From the NCBI GenBank assembly GCA_020055645.1, contig CM034546.1:38626001-38690000 (forward strand): a DNA stretch of 64,000 nt, written 5' to 3'. The notes below the pieces were generated by a model that was given only the letters and a program-made list of their open reading frames with translations, did not search any database and was not told the origin of the DNA. Position 1 is the first letter of the stretch; each line of letters begins with the position of its first letter. Position numbers and translations under genes: made by a program. Below are positions 41,181 through 52,559 of the stretch, piece after piece. The DNA is from Tomocerus qinae. Its lineage: Eukaryota > Arthropoda > Collembola > Entomobryomorpha > Tomoceridae.

Positions 41181-43197
41181 ACCTACTTTACTTTTATTGC
41201 GGTTTTAATAATTATACTTAGATCTAGTTTTAAAGCAATCTTTGCTACTGTTGTTATATATACGTATTGGGAAATCTAGTCATTCTTGTTTCCAGACTAT
41301 GTACATAACATAGCATTTACTTAATAAAAATCTCCTATTAAGACGTCTCATACATAAATAAAAGAAACCCATAAACTAATTAAACACAATCGTACCCATA
41401 TCTTAACCTTTAGATATTTTATCTGTAAACTGTAAGTATGGCAATATATTATACTTAATTTTCTACACAATAAACTTAATACTTTAACTCAACCAAGGCC
41501 ATATATTATTAAAAGAAATTAATTTAAGTGAAAAGAAGAAAGCACCGCTCGCAGCAGAATATCTACAGCTCCTTGCGCGGCCGACTGTTATGTAGACATG
41601 TAGGAGGACAGTCTTTGTTATTCGTTTCTTGTGAGAAATTGTGATATTTTATGCAAGCCTTTACTTTTTTGGCCTTTTTTATAAAAAGCAGGAGTAAAAC
41701 TTTAAGTCTAAGTAAGGTAAAAAGGGCTCCTTTTTTTAGAAAAGAAATTACTTTTTTCCCTTTTTTGTAAATAAGGAGTACCTTTTTTGTTTCCTGATAC
41801 AGGCTAACAATATAAAGCAAACTAATTTAAATGTGAAAGTAATTTTTGTCGATAATTTCAAGAGTACTATTGTATATTGTACATTGTACATTTTGTCGTA
41901 ATATAATGCTTTAATTGTAATAAGTAACGTTTGGAAACAGAACATTTATATGAGGGAAGAAACATAAGAATTAAATCTTGGAGTAAATTGGGCAAAAAAA
42001 TTATTGAGGATCTACTTAAGATAGCAACGCATAGGTGTATTGAGTGAAACGATTTGCTAGCATTCCCATTTTTATTTTGTTTAAAAGGCAAAGGATGAAG
42101 TAGGAAATGCATGTTAGTTGACCAATTATGGTTTAGGGCACAATAGTGATCTAAACTATTGCTAATGTTTCCAAATATTATTTAAGTAAAAACCTTTCAA
42201 TATTAATTCTGCCCAGATAGAACAATAAATATGTATGTGAAATAAGAATATAGGGTTTAGTATTTTAAATCAAGCTTTACCTAATATCTATTAAGGACAA
42301 GATTTTGACGTGCTCGTTAGTACTAAGAAATTTATGATGGTTTAATGGAATTAAATGATCAGTTAGAAAAAATATTTTCATACATAATATATGTTTTATC
42401 GTTAAGCACGCAAACCACAAGTGGAAAACCATTAGTTGATTATCTGTACTAACATTGGCCTAATATTTTGAATTAATAATCACCATATTTATCAGAAATT
42501 GTACCATTCTAGTGTTGATGGATTAAATGTAGAGTGTAAAATAAGTTTTCACCTTCAGGCTCAACATTTATTATATAACGAAGTGTTATGTGAAATTACA
42601 CTAATTTGTTCATGGTGGTTTAATACACTATTGAAAACTGTAATAATAAGAAAGTACAATTTATCTGCTAAAATACGAATATCTATCGTAGATATAACGT
42701 TCAATAGTTATAGTTTAGTTCTTAATTACATTACAAGTTAAACATCTAAGAAATACACCATGTTCGACAATTTACCAAAAGGCTGCAATGCCCGAAAGGT
42801 ACAATCTTCTTTGTTTATTGTGAGAAATTGTGCGACACTTGTAAATCTGGAACACCTTCTATTGGATTAGGGGGTTTCTTCTGACAAGAATTACATGTCT
42901 CCCCGGATACAAAAACATTTAATCCTCATCTGAGACAATAAATTCCCAAATATGATTTTTTCCATAAATAATAGTCGGCTACTGAGTGTAAATTTAGGAA
43001 CAGTTTAAAAGCCCAAGAACGAAAGGTTAGAAATAAATATATCAAACTAGTTTTGTTGTGTTGCCTTACTAAATTCCCTGCCTTGTCCATTTATGTGAGT
43101 GGAAAGTGTACATTACAGGGACCAAGAAAATGTTTTGAACTACAGTTAACCCTTTAGGGCTCAAGTTAACTCTCTATACACCAAAATTCTTGTTAAA
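41181..43197. repeat. Duplicated IR upstream block (unit D)
   Basis: Homologous to 9336-11292 from its first bases. It carries the 37-nt motif at 41543-41579 and the same loss of about 0.5 kb before the start codon as unit C. The last 480 bp are nearly identical to unit C. Its left edge marks the right limit of the insertion zone. Confidence 0.7.
41543..41579. promoter_or_regulatory. Conserved 37-nt motif upstream of the IR gene at 43198
   Basis: Same motif as at 3918, with CACCGCTCG for CACCGTTCG, about 1.66 kb before the start codon. Confidence 0.4.
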
Positions 43198-45108
43198 ATG
43201 TATTCCATCTATTCAATTGTACCATTTTTGATTTCTCTTATTATCAACAACATCAACTGCTTTAGGAATTTGTCGTTCTATAGTAATTGTGATTTTAACA
43301 TGATTACTTTCTATCGATCCGAATGGCAGACCGATTTTATCCTGTCTAACCAAAACGGCCAACCATGGACCTTGGCAACATTACACTATAATAAAACTCG
43401 CTTCGGTCGTCATGAAGATAATCCACGGGATCTCTCTAGAAGTTTCTGCACTGTCAATATTCTAATGGAGCCAGACCCTTCTTTGATGTATCTCAAAACT
43501 CATTTTGGTAAAGAAATAAATCGTTGCGTTTCCAGATTCATAATCGTCGTTAAAAATGAATTGAGATGGATGAATCCAAATTGGCGATCAAATCTCATTC
43601 AACATTTGGAGGTTACTATTATAATAATTGGAATGAAATTTGGAAACAAATATTCGATTTACACGACACGTCTCTACAATCCGAAAAGTAAATCATTTAT
43701 TCTTCGTCGAATTAAAAATGTAAGATCCGAAGAAGAATGGGAAAAAATTTGGATTACTTTAAATGGGAATCTTCAAGGCATTAAAATTGGTGGGTTTTAC
43801 AGCAGTTTTTTCTCCGAATACCCTAGAGAAATGCCAGAGTGTAAAATGGTTCTCTATTCAATAGTAAAAGCCAACCGTTTAAAATCAAACTGTGATAATT
43901 CAGTGAGATCTGTTGAATTGATGGCTGAAAGATTGAACTTCACTGCTGTATATGCTAATCGATATGAGGATCTTGAAGGAGAATATGGTCAATGTGGAAA
44001 TATTTACATGTTGGCACTTTACAATCAACCCTATATTGTGGAATGGTATAAAAATCTTTTCGTCGAGTACTATAAAGAATTGATTCCATATTACTGTGAA
44101 GCCAACCCTCGATTCGCGGACATCCCTTTGACAGTTCTGATTCAAAATACATTTGATGATTATTGCTGGTGGCTGATATTTTCGCTATTCCCGATTTCAT
44201 TTTATGCTTTAGGCTTTAGAATTTCTACTTTCTACAAGAAATTAGAGTTTATTTTTGTATCCACAATAGCCGTCCTTTTAAATCAGGATGTTTCCAATAA
44301 AAGGAGAAACATTTTGTATTTGGTAATTGTGTCCATGGGATTTTTAATTGCTGCTCAATATGAAACGTGGATAACAAGCGAGATTATTGCTCCGCCCGAC
44401 AGAAAGCAATTTAAAGACTTTAAAGATCTCGTGGAAAATGGATATAAGTATTTAGCGCAGAAAGACAGACGGGTAGATTTAGACGACGATGGAGTCGAAT
44501 ATTTTGAAAAGTATAAAATTGTGGACAAGATGAATTCAAGTGTCGTGATATTTGATTGGCAAACCAATGCAACATCTGAACACCATGAAATGAACCACTA
44601 TACCCTTAGTAGGACAATGTTGACCAACGTCTCAATGAAACTATTTCATGTATATAATAAAGAGACAAGTCAATACCGTGTGCCCTTAATACCATCTAAA
44701 GTATCTTCTGACGGAATTTGCATGACTGTAGAGGAAACACAACTCGCTGATCAAATGTCTTATATATTCTACAATTGCTGCCGTCATAAATTCCAATCAT
44801 ACTTGCAATTCATGCAAGAGGGGGGTTTTCTAAACTATTTTAAGGAACAATACTATTTCATTCACAATTTGAAGGATATAATATCCTATTCAAATTTGAA
44901 GCATAAAGAATCTCAGGCATTGCCCATTAATCTGTACATGAGAATCCACGCTATTTTCTTCGTTTGTGGATACTTTCTATTTGGTTCATTCGGCAATCTT
45001 CTTCTGGAACGGCTGTGGCATTCTAGATTGATGCTATGTATACACGTTATGAGTAGTCTGAACAAAATTGAAACCGCCGTCAAAGATGTTCGAAGAAGAT
45101 TTCATTAG
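43198..45108 (+). CDS. Ionotropic-receptor-like channel (gene D)
   Basis: An intact, intronless 636-residue protein with the same layout as the copy at 11293: signal-like N terminus, CWWLIFSLFPISFYALGF (M1), LVIVSMGFLIAAQYETW (M3), a second ligand-binding half, and IHAIFFVCGYFLFGSF (M4). The first 130 residues are almost identical to gene C, then the two diverge (for example QHLEVTIIIIGMKFGNK against LYLEVPLIIIGMKFRNK). It ends five residues early (RRRFH then TAG) because homology to the other copies stops inside the last codons, and the 3' flank is unrelated. Candidate chemosensory channel; ligand unknown. Confidence 0.8.
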   Translation: MYSIYSIVPFLISLIINNINCFRNLSFYSNCDFNMITFYRSEWQTDFILSNQNGQPWTLATLHYNKTRFGRHEDNPRDLSRSFCTVNILMEPDPSLMYLKTHFGKEINRCVSRFIIVVKNELRWMNPNWRSNLIQHLEVTIIIIGMKFGNKYSIYTTRLYNPKSKSFILRRIKNVRSEEEWEKIWITLNGNLQGIKIGGFYSSFFSEYPREMPECKMVLYSIVKANRLKSNCDNSVRSVELMAERLNFTAVYANRYEDLEGEYGQCGNIYMLALYNQPYIVEWYKNLFVEYYKELIPYYCEANPRFADIPLTVLIQNTFDDYCWWLIFSLFPISFYALGFRISTFYKKLEFIFVSTIAVLLNQDVSNKRRNILYLVIVSMGFLIAAQYETWITSEIIAPPDRKQFKDFKDLVENGYKYLAQKDRRVDLDDDGVEYFEKYKIVDKMNSSVVIFDWQTNATSEHHEMNHYTLSRTMLTNVSMKLFHVYNKETSQYRVPLIPSKVSSDGICMTVEETQLADQMSYIFYNCCRHKFQSYLQFMQEGGFLNYFKEQYYFIHNLKDIISYSNLKHKESQALPINLYMRIHAIFFVCGYFLFGSFGNLLLERLWHSRLMLCIHVMSSLNKIETAVKDVRRRFH

Positions 45109-45600
45109 TTTCAAAGTTGTTTTATTTGAAAAAAATTATTGATTCAAAAAAATTTGCAGATTACAAATGTAATATGGTATTTTATTTTGTATAGATACAC
45201 TTACGTACTAACATTAATTTGTAACTAATAAATTCAAAAAAATGTTTTTTAATTATTGTACCCTATTTAATACTAGTTTCACATTATTAATAAATATATA
45301 TACTATAGTTAGGTAATTAAATATTCAATCGATTTTAATGTTGAGTACGTAATATTATTGAATATTTAATTACCCAACTTCACCGTTGTGATAGACATTT
45401 TCAAAAATCAACACATCTTAGAGGTCTCCATTTTTTCCGTATTCCTTACCTTAAATGAGTGGATAATATCAACTTCTATTTAATATAAAATATTACCCTT
45501 ATTGATTTGAGCAGTCTTTCTCTAATAATAAATAACTATTTATATCGGTTAAATGTACCGGGTAGGTTGATTAGTGGAACATTAAACGCATATATTATGA
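45109..45600. other. Non-homologous 3' flank with a 73-bp hairpin
   Basis: AT-rich. It does not match the 3' flanks of the copies at 5797, 11293 or 47394. An inverted repeat at 45307-45329 and 45357-45379 has 22 of 23 positions paired (GGTAATTAAATATTCAAT core). No gene. Confidence 0.55.
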
Positions 45601-47393
45601 AAGGAACCTAATTAAAATTTAAACGGAAGGAAGAAAGCACCGTTCGCAGTAGAAAATCTACAGCTCCTTGCGCGACCGACCTCTTTGATGGACATGAAAG
45701 AGAACTTTGTTATTGTTCCTGTGAGAAACTGTGGCATTTTTAATACAAGCTAGGGAACAAAAAATTACTTTTTTGCCTATGTACTCATTGAAACGGTATA
45801 TTAACAGTTCGTAAATATTTTGTTTAATAGATAAATGGATGAATTGGGCAAATGGCAATTCATGTTGGTTGTCATATTATGGTTTACGACACAAAAGTTA
45901 TTTCAACCATTGCTAATGTTGCAAAATATTATTTAAGTGAAAGCTTTTCAATATTCATTCTGCCCAGATAGAACAATGATTCGTAAGAGAATTTAGGATA
46001 GGTTTTAATACTTTAAATCAGACTTTATCTCATATCTATTAAGGACAGGATTTTGACGTGCATATTAGTACTCCTAAGAATTTTATGATAGTTTAATGTA
46101 ATTAATTTGTTCAGATATAAGTTAAGCACGCAAACCATAAGTGTACGACCATTAGTTGATTATCTAGACTAACATTGGCCTAATATTTCGAATTGATGAT
46201 TACCATTTATCAGAAGTTATACCATTCTTGTGTTGATGTGATAAATGTAAAGTGTAAGATAATATTCACCTTTAGGTTACAAAGTGTTTTGCGAAATTGC
46301 TATAATTTGTTCGTGGTAGTTTAATACCCTCATTGAAAACTGTAATAATAGGAAAGTACAATTTATCTGCTAAAATACGAATATCTATCGTAAACATAAC
46401 TTTCAATAGTTATTGTTTAATTCTTAATTACATTACAAGTTAAACATCTTGAAAATACATCATGTTCGACAACTATCCAAAAGGCTTCAATACCCAAAAG
46501 GTACAATCAGCTTTATTTATTGTGAGAAATTTTGCAGGAATTATAAATCTTGAATCTCTGCTATTGGATTGGGGGTTTCATCTGACAAGAATTGCATGTT
46601 TTCCCGGATACAAAAACATTTAACTCTCTACTAAACCATAAATTTCCATATAAGATTTTTCCATATATAATACTCGGCCACTGAGTATAAATTGAGGAAC
46701 AATTTAAAAGTCCAAGAACGAAAGGTTAGAAATAAATATATCAAACTAGTTTGTTGTGTTGCCTTAAGGATTACCTGCGCTGTCCATTTATTTGATTGGA
46801 AAGTGTACATTACAGGGACCAAGAAATTGTTTTGAACTACAGTTAATCCTTTTTGGGCTCATTAACACTTGCAGTCTAAACATGGAAAACATGATCTGCT
46901 GAAATTAGATTTTGTATATCTGAAATATAAAAAGTTGTTAAATTGTATTGTAGCCACAAAAAATTAAATTTCTATCAAAAATTGAGATACAAGTGATAAA
47001 GGAACTTTGAAATTAACTAAAAAAAACTACAGCCAGAAAGAGAATTTTTACGTTCATTTCTCAAAACATTTTTCTCTTCAATGCATTTTTTTAAAAGTCG
47101 AACGGCAACTTAAACATAATATTTGTAAAGTCGCACACAGGTAATAGGGATTCAAACAGTTTAATGTTAATAGCCATAATTATTATGATTTTCAAGGTAT
47201 ACGTTTTAGTAATGGAAATTATAGTTGGTTGGATTTCTGTTTTGTTAGTAATATGCCAGCCTTCACTAACTCGGTGGAGTTTCACCAGCTAAATATACTA
47301 CATTTAGTGAAACGTAATCTAAAACTAAAAGTACCTACCCTTACTTTGGATCGTTCACTGGTGAAGTCTTAGCTGAACAAAATTCGTGTTAAA
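45601..47393. repeat. Duplicated IR upstream block (unit E)
   Basis: Homologous to the other upstream blocks. It carries the 37-nt motif at 45638-45674 and, like unit B, retains about 0.5 kb before the start codon with GGATCGTTCACTGGTGAAG at about 47348, a candidate core promoter. Confidence 0.65.
45638..45674. promoter_or_regulatory. Conserved 37-nt motif upstream of the IR gene at 47394
   Basis: Same motif as at 3918 with two changes (GCAGTAGAAAATC), about 1.75 kb before the start codon. Confidence 0.4.
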
Positions 47394-49319
47394 ATGTATT
47401 CCATGTATAAATTTGTACCATTTTTAATTTGTATAATTATAAACAACATCAACTGCTTTCGAAATTTATTGTTCTATAGTAATTGTGATTTTAACATGAT
47501 TACTTTCCATCAATCCGAATGGCAGACAGATTTTATCCTGTCTAACCAAAATGGCCAACCATGGACCTTGGCAACATCAAAATATAATAAAACTCTCTTC
47601 CGTCGTCATGAAGATAATCCACGGGATCTCTCTAGAAGTTTCTGCACTGTAAATATTCTAATGGAGCCAGACCTGGATTTGAACAATCTAGTCATTCATT
47701 TTGGCAAAGAAATAAATCGTCGCAATTCGAGATTCATAATCGTCGTCAAAAACGAATTAAGTTGGATGAATGCAAAGTGGCGATCAAATCTCATTCAAGA
47801 TTTGGAGGTTCCTCTTATCATAATTGGAATGAAATTTGGAAACAAATATTCGATTTACACGACACGTCTCTACAATCCGAAGAGTAAATCTTTAATTCTT
47901 CGTCGAATTAAAAATGTAAGATCCGAAGAAGAATGGGGAAAAATTTGGATTACATTAAATGGGAATCTTCAAGGCATTAAAATTGGTGGATTTTACGGCC
48001 GTTTTTTCTCCAAATACCCTAGAGAAATGCCAGAGTGTAAAATGGTTCTCTATTCAATAGTAAAAACTAACCATTTAAATCCATACTGTAATAATTTGGT
48101 GAGAGCTGTTGAATTGATGGCTGAAAGATTGAACTTCACTGCCGTATATGCAAATCGATATGAGGATCTAGAAGGAGAATATGGTCAATGTGGAATTATT
48201 TACATGTTGGCACTTTACAATCAACCCTATATTGTGGAATGGTATCAAACTCTTTTCATCGAGTACAATATGGAGTTGATTCCATATTACTGTGAAGCCA
48301 ACCCTCGATTGGCGGACATTCCTTTGTCAGTTCTGATTCAAAATACATTTGATGATTATTGCTGGTGGCTGATATTTTCGCTATTCCCGATTTCATTTTA
48401 TGCTTTAGGCTTTAGAATTTCTACTTTCTACAAGAAATTAGAGTTTATTTTTGTATCCACAATAGCCGTCCTTTCATATCAAGAAGTTTCCACTAAAAAT
48501 AGAAACATTTTGTACTTGGTGATTGTGTCCATGGGATTTGTAATTGCTAATCTATATGAAACGTGGATAACAAGCGAGATTATTGCTCCGCCAGACAGAA
48601 AGCAATTTAAAGACTTTAAAGATCTCGTGGAAAATGGATATAAGTATTTAGCGCAAAAAGACAGACGGATAGATTTAGACGACGATGGAGTCGAATATTT
48701 TGAAAATTATAAAATTGTGGACAAGATGAATTCAAGTGTCTTCAGATTTGATTGGCAAACCAATGCAACATCTGAACACAATGAAATGAACCACGGGACC
48801 CTTAGTAGGGCAATGTTGACCAACGTCTCAATGAAACTATTTCATGTATATGATAAAGAGACAAGTCAATACCGGGTGCCCTTAATACCATCTACAATAT
48901 CTTCTGACGGAATTTGCATGACTGTAGAGGAAACACAACTGGCTGATCCAATGTCATATATATTCTATCATTGCTACCGTCATAAATTCCAATCATATTT
49001 CCAAGTCATGCAAGAGAGAGGTTTTCTAAACTATTTTAAGGAACAATACTATTTCTTTCGGGATTTGAAGGATATAACATCCCATTCAAAACTGAAGCAT
49101 AAAGAATCTCAGACATTGCTCATTAATCTGTACATGAGAATCCACGCTATTTTCTTCGTTTGTGGATACTTTCTACTTGGATCATTCGCCACTCTTCTTC
49201 TGGAATGGCTGTGGCACTCTAGGTTGATGTTATGTATAAACGTTATCAGTCTTCTAAACAAAATTGAAACCGTCGCCAAATATTTTCGAAGAAGATTTGA
49301 TGTGTGTTCACGTGGATAA
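47394..49319 (+). CDS. Ionotropic-receptor-like channel (gene E)
   Basis: An intact, intronless 641-residue protein with the same domain order as the copy at 11293. The ATG follows CAAAATTCGTGTTAAA and a conserved GGATCGTTCACTGGTGAAG block. The N terminus is signal-like (MYSMYKFVPFLICIIINNI). Membrane segments lie at the same positions (CWWLIFSLFPISFYALGF; LVIVSMGFVIANLYETW; IHAIFFVCGYFLLGSF). Differences from gene C cluster in residues 90-135 (DLDLNNLVIHFGKEINRRN against DPSLMYLKTHFGKEINRCV), in the presumed extracellular part, where ligand specificity could differ. The 3' flank matches units B and C. Confidence 0.8.
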   Translation: MYSMYKFVPFLICIIINNINCFRNLLFYSNCDFNMITFHQSEWQTDFILSNQNGQPWTLATSKYNKTLFRRHEDNPRDLSRSFCTVNILMEPDLDLNNLVIHFGKEINRRNSRFIIVVKNELSWMNAKWRSNLIQDLEVPLIIIGMKFGNKYSIYTTRLYNPKSKSLILRRIKNVRSEEEWGKIWITLNGNLQGIKIGGFYGRFFSKYPREMPECKMVLYSIVKTNHLNPYCNNLVRAVELMAERLNFTAVYANRYEDLEGEYGQCGIIYMLALYNQPYIVEWYQTLFIEYNMELIPYYCEANPRLADIPLSVLIQNTFDDYCWWLIFSLFPISFYALGFRISTFYKKLEFIFVSTIAVLSYQEVSTKNRNILYLVIVSMGFVIANLYETWITSEIIAPPDRKQFKDFKDLVENGYKYLAQKDRRIDLDDDGVEYFENYKIVDKMNSSVFRFDWQTNATSEHNEMNHGTLSRAMLTNVSMKLFHVYDKETSQYRVPLIPSTISSDGICMTVEETQLADPMSYIFYHCYRHKFQSYFQVMQERGFLNYFKEQYYFFRDLKDITSHSKLKHKESQTLLINLYMRIHAIFFVCGYFLLGSFATLLLEWLWHSRLMLCINVISLLNKIETVAKYFRRRFDVCSRG

Positions 49320-50560
49320 CTGAAACATCAAATTGCGATTGTGGTAAGTTGTGGAGAGTCACGTTAAAGGCTTATCCCGTTAATTAGCCAGTCAAACTCA
49401 CTTTAAACACCAATTCTTAGTTTCATGTAGACGTAATTCTTAATGATATAAGTGTCGAGCTTCCCATCCACTGTTTTATTAAGTTAGTTTTATTTACAGC
49501 TCTGGATACTTAATAGTCTAACATAAATGCGTTGTATTATCTGTACTTTTTGTAAATTTAACAACCTACAAGTAAAAAATAATCCACGTTTATTGAACAT
49601 AATATTCCAGTTGATGTATTTGAGAATTTAGTACAGTTAGTTAAATGAGTTTGAATCCGGATTTCAGCTGGAAACTGATAATCTTAGCATTCCCGTTAAT
49701 TAGTCAAATCAACAGTTTGTTGATTTCAGAATCAACAAAGTTGTAAAACAATTATTTATTCCTATAATAGTTTATTTTAAACACAGAGTTGATGGAGGTA
49801 CAAGCCGAAAACTTTTGCAGGTGTATCATTCGGCCATGCCCCGCAAGAAGGATGTTTGCACAGGTGTGCCAATAACCTAAGCCAACTCTTTCATTCATTT
49901 TAAACCTTTAATTCAATTAAAAATTATATTATTTACTTTCCAAGCAAATAGTAAGCTTACAACGTTTGATGGATAATTCTGTTGTTAGTAGAAAGTTGTA
50001 GACAAGGCCTCAGGGGGAGGGGGGCACCAAGAAAAAGTATCGAAAATTTTCGATCGTTCGTTGAGCGCGAACATTTTAGCAATTTCTTCATTTAAAGTGC
50101 CCTCCTTATCTCTGCGGCCCTGTTTGTAGAATATAAATAAACTGTTTGCGAATATTTCTCTTCCAATCAAATAAATATTGAATTGGATATACATATCTAT
50201 AACATTTTGTTTTTAAATTGCTACAAGAGTAACACTGCCAGGTGTCCATAATATTACATTTAGTTCCATCAGTGGGAACTTACTTTATACTTACTTACTA
50301 CTTTTAAAATGTCAACTAAATAGTATTATTACTTTTAATTTGCCAATTTTATTTAGACAAAACTAATATTTTTCATTTACTTTTTGGTTTAAACTGGTAT
50401 TTAATTATTTTTCCTATATAAAAAACATATAAAATATTTAAGACCGTCCTTAATAAAAACTACGAATTTCATACCAATCTAAAACTATCTTGTGTAAGTA
50501 TGAAATGTTTAATCACACTTGCTTATAGATTAAAGATTGTTTATAAAGCCATGGCCATAA
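49320..50560. other. 3' flank and intergenic sequence
   Basis: The first 180 bp match the 3' flanks of units B and C. The rest is AT-rich without a gene. A G-rich run (GGGGGAGGGGGG) near 50011 lies in an otherwise plain region. Confidence 0.45.
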
Positions 50561-50795
50561 TCTTTACTTAATACAAAACTGTCTATAAAATCCTCACTTA
50601 CATGCATAAACCAAAGATATCCATCAGATAATTAAACACACTCATAGCATTGCATAAACTTTGGATGTCTGCGAGTCTTATGTAGTAGGGTGAAATATAC
50701 TTGATTCCCTAGATAATAAACTTAAATAAAGTAACAGAACCAAAACCATATATTTTTAAAGGAAATTCATTAAAATTTAATTGTAAAGAAGAAAG

Positions 50796-50832
50796 CACCG
50801 TTCGCAGCAGAATATTTACAGCACCTTGCGCG
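50796..50832. promoter_or_regulatory. Conserved 37-nt motif upstream of the divergent IR gene at 52560
   Basis: Same motif as at 3918 with two or three changes (ATATTTACAGCACC), about 1.76 kb before the start codon, although the gene itself is highly diverged from the other IR copies. Confidence 0.4.
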
Positions 50833-51076
50833 GCCAACTATCTTGTGGACACACAGGAGGACAATCTATATTTTGAGTTATTCTTGTCCTGTAGAAAACT
50901 GTTTTATTTTATATAGGTTAACAATATAAAGCAAACTAATTTGAATGTGCAAATAATCTTTATCGACAATTTTAAGAATCAAAGTATTTATTAAGGATCT
51001 AGGATAGCAAAGCATTGGTACTAATTGGAACGATTTGTTAACGTTGCCATATACACCCCAATCCAGATGTATGTTT

Positions 51077-51428
51077 ACGTATGGTCTACGCTCTCTAGGT
51101 CCTGAACGAAGGTTGCTGAGGAAATTAGGTGGCCACCATTGGAAAGAGGACAAAATTTCCAATCGAACTGAGTATAATAACTGTTTTTTTGGTTCCGGGT
51201 TAGGCCTACTTCGAGGCACAACAAAATTTTCCAAAATTTACTCCATGTAAAATATAACGATTGTGTGATTTATTTACCCATTTTATGAACCGCTTGTGAT
51301 TCAAGCAACCGGAACCGATAAAATACTTATTATACTCCATTCGATTGAAAATATTGTCCTGTTTCTAATGGTGGCCTCCGCATTTCCGTACCTTTCTCCG
51401 TTCAGGAACTAGAGAGCGCAGACCACGT
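51077..51428. mobile_element. Foldback MITE, about 350 bp
   Basis: Arms of about 100 bp (51077-51179 and 51328-51428) are inverted copies, beginning ACGTATGGTCTACGCTCTCT and ending with the complement of ACGTGGTCTGCGCTCTCT. They are separated by about 150 bp. Other upstream blocks lack it at the corresponding place. Confidence 0.7.
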
Positions 51429-51515
51429 GAACATATATATTGAACAAACATCAGAACTACCCTGTACCCTGTATGTAGTCAAATCATGTTTTAGGGCACA
51501 AAAATGATCTATTCG

Positions 51516-51678
51516 GTTGAAGTAAGGCAGTGGCTGCACAAATACCAAATACACAAATACCAAATCAATTTTATTGTTTTAATAAGGTTAGGTTAGGTCC
51601 CTTAAAAGTGGGTTCTGGCATGCCCTGCGTATTTCTTTGCGCGATATTTTAAATTTGCAACCACTGTCTTACTTCAAC
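51516..51678. mobile_element. 163-bp MITE
   Basis: 22-bp inverted ends (GTTGAAGTAAGGCAGTGGCT and its complement, 20 of 22 matching). The sequence on either side (GATCTATT... and ...ATTCCTAATGTTGCC) is uninterrupted in the blocks at 10250 and 42150, which act as empty sites. Confidence 0.7.
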
Positions 51679-52559
51679 ACTATATTATTCCTAATGTTGC
51701 CAAACAATTTAGAAGTAAAAACGTTTCAATATTCATTCAGCTCAGATACAACAATGATTCGTTCAAAAAATAAGAGGTTTTAATATACTGCAGCTTGAAA
51801 TCAACTTAAATCAGGTTAGCTTTGTTATCACACCGAGTAAAACTTGTCTGTTTTTATTTTATTCACATAACTGTTAAGGTTAGGTTTTTGACGTGCTCGT
51901 TAATACTAAGAATTTTATGATAGTTTCATGTAATTAATATATTCAGTTGGAAATAATATTTTTACATGAGATATCGTTAAGCACGCAAACCACAAGTAGA
52001 CAACCATTAGTTAATTGTCTGAACTAACGTGGGCCTAATATTTAGAAGTGGGGATTACCATTTATCAGAATTTGCTACATTCCAGTTTAGATGGGTTAAA
52101 TGTCGCTTGTAAAAGTGTTTATCTTCAATTTTAACAATTACATAATGAAGTGTTTTGTGAAATTGCTATAATTTGTTCATGGTTCTGTAAAAAAACTAGG
52201 TTTTGCCTAGGTTCATTGAGAACTATAATAATAACAATAAAGTACAATGTATCAACTAAAATACGAAAATCTACTGTAAACATAGCTTTCAATAATTACA
52301 ATTTAATTTATAATTAAACTTGCCAGTTAAAGGTCTGAAAAATAGATCGTTCTATTTGTTCCTATCATCGAGCTGATAACTTTCTTCATCCACGAATTAT
52401 AAAAATATTGTAACATGGTCATTCTATTTACAATCTGTGCAGAGACAATTACGTCAAAAATTAAACAGTTTCCAAAAATAATAAAGCACTCGACACCAAT
52501 AATTGTGAATGGTAATTTTGTGTGGATGTGTTTAAACCATTGAAATATTTGTTTGATAC

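Larger units (their letters stand above)
50561..52330. repeat. Divergent IR upstream block (unit F) with two MITE insertions
   Basis: Recognisable landmarks of the other blocks occur in the same order (the 37-nt motif at 50796-50832, TTTTGACGTGCTCGTTAATA, AAGCACGCAAACCACAAGTA), but it is more diverged. It is interrupted by the elements at 51077-51428 and 51516-51678. Confidence 0.55.
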
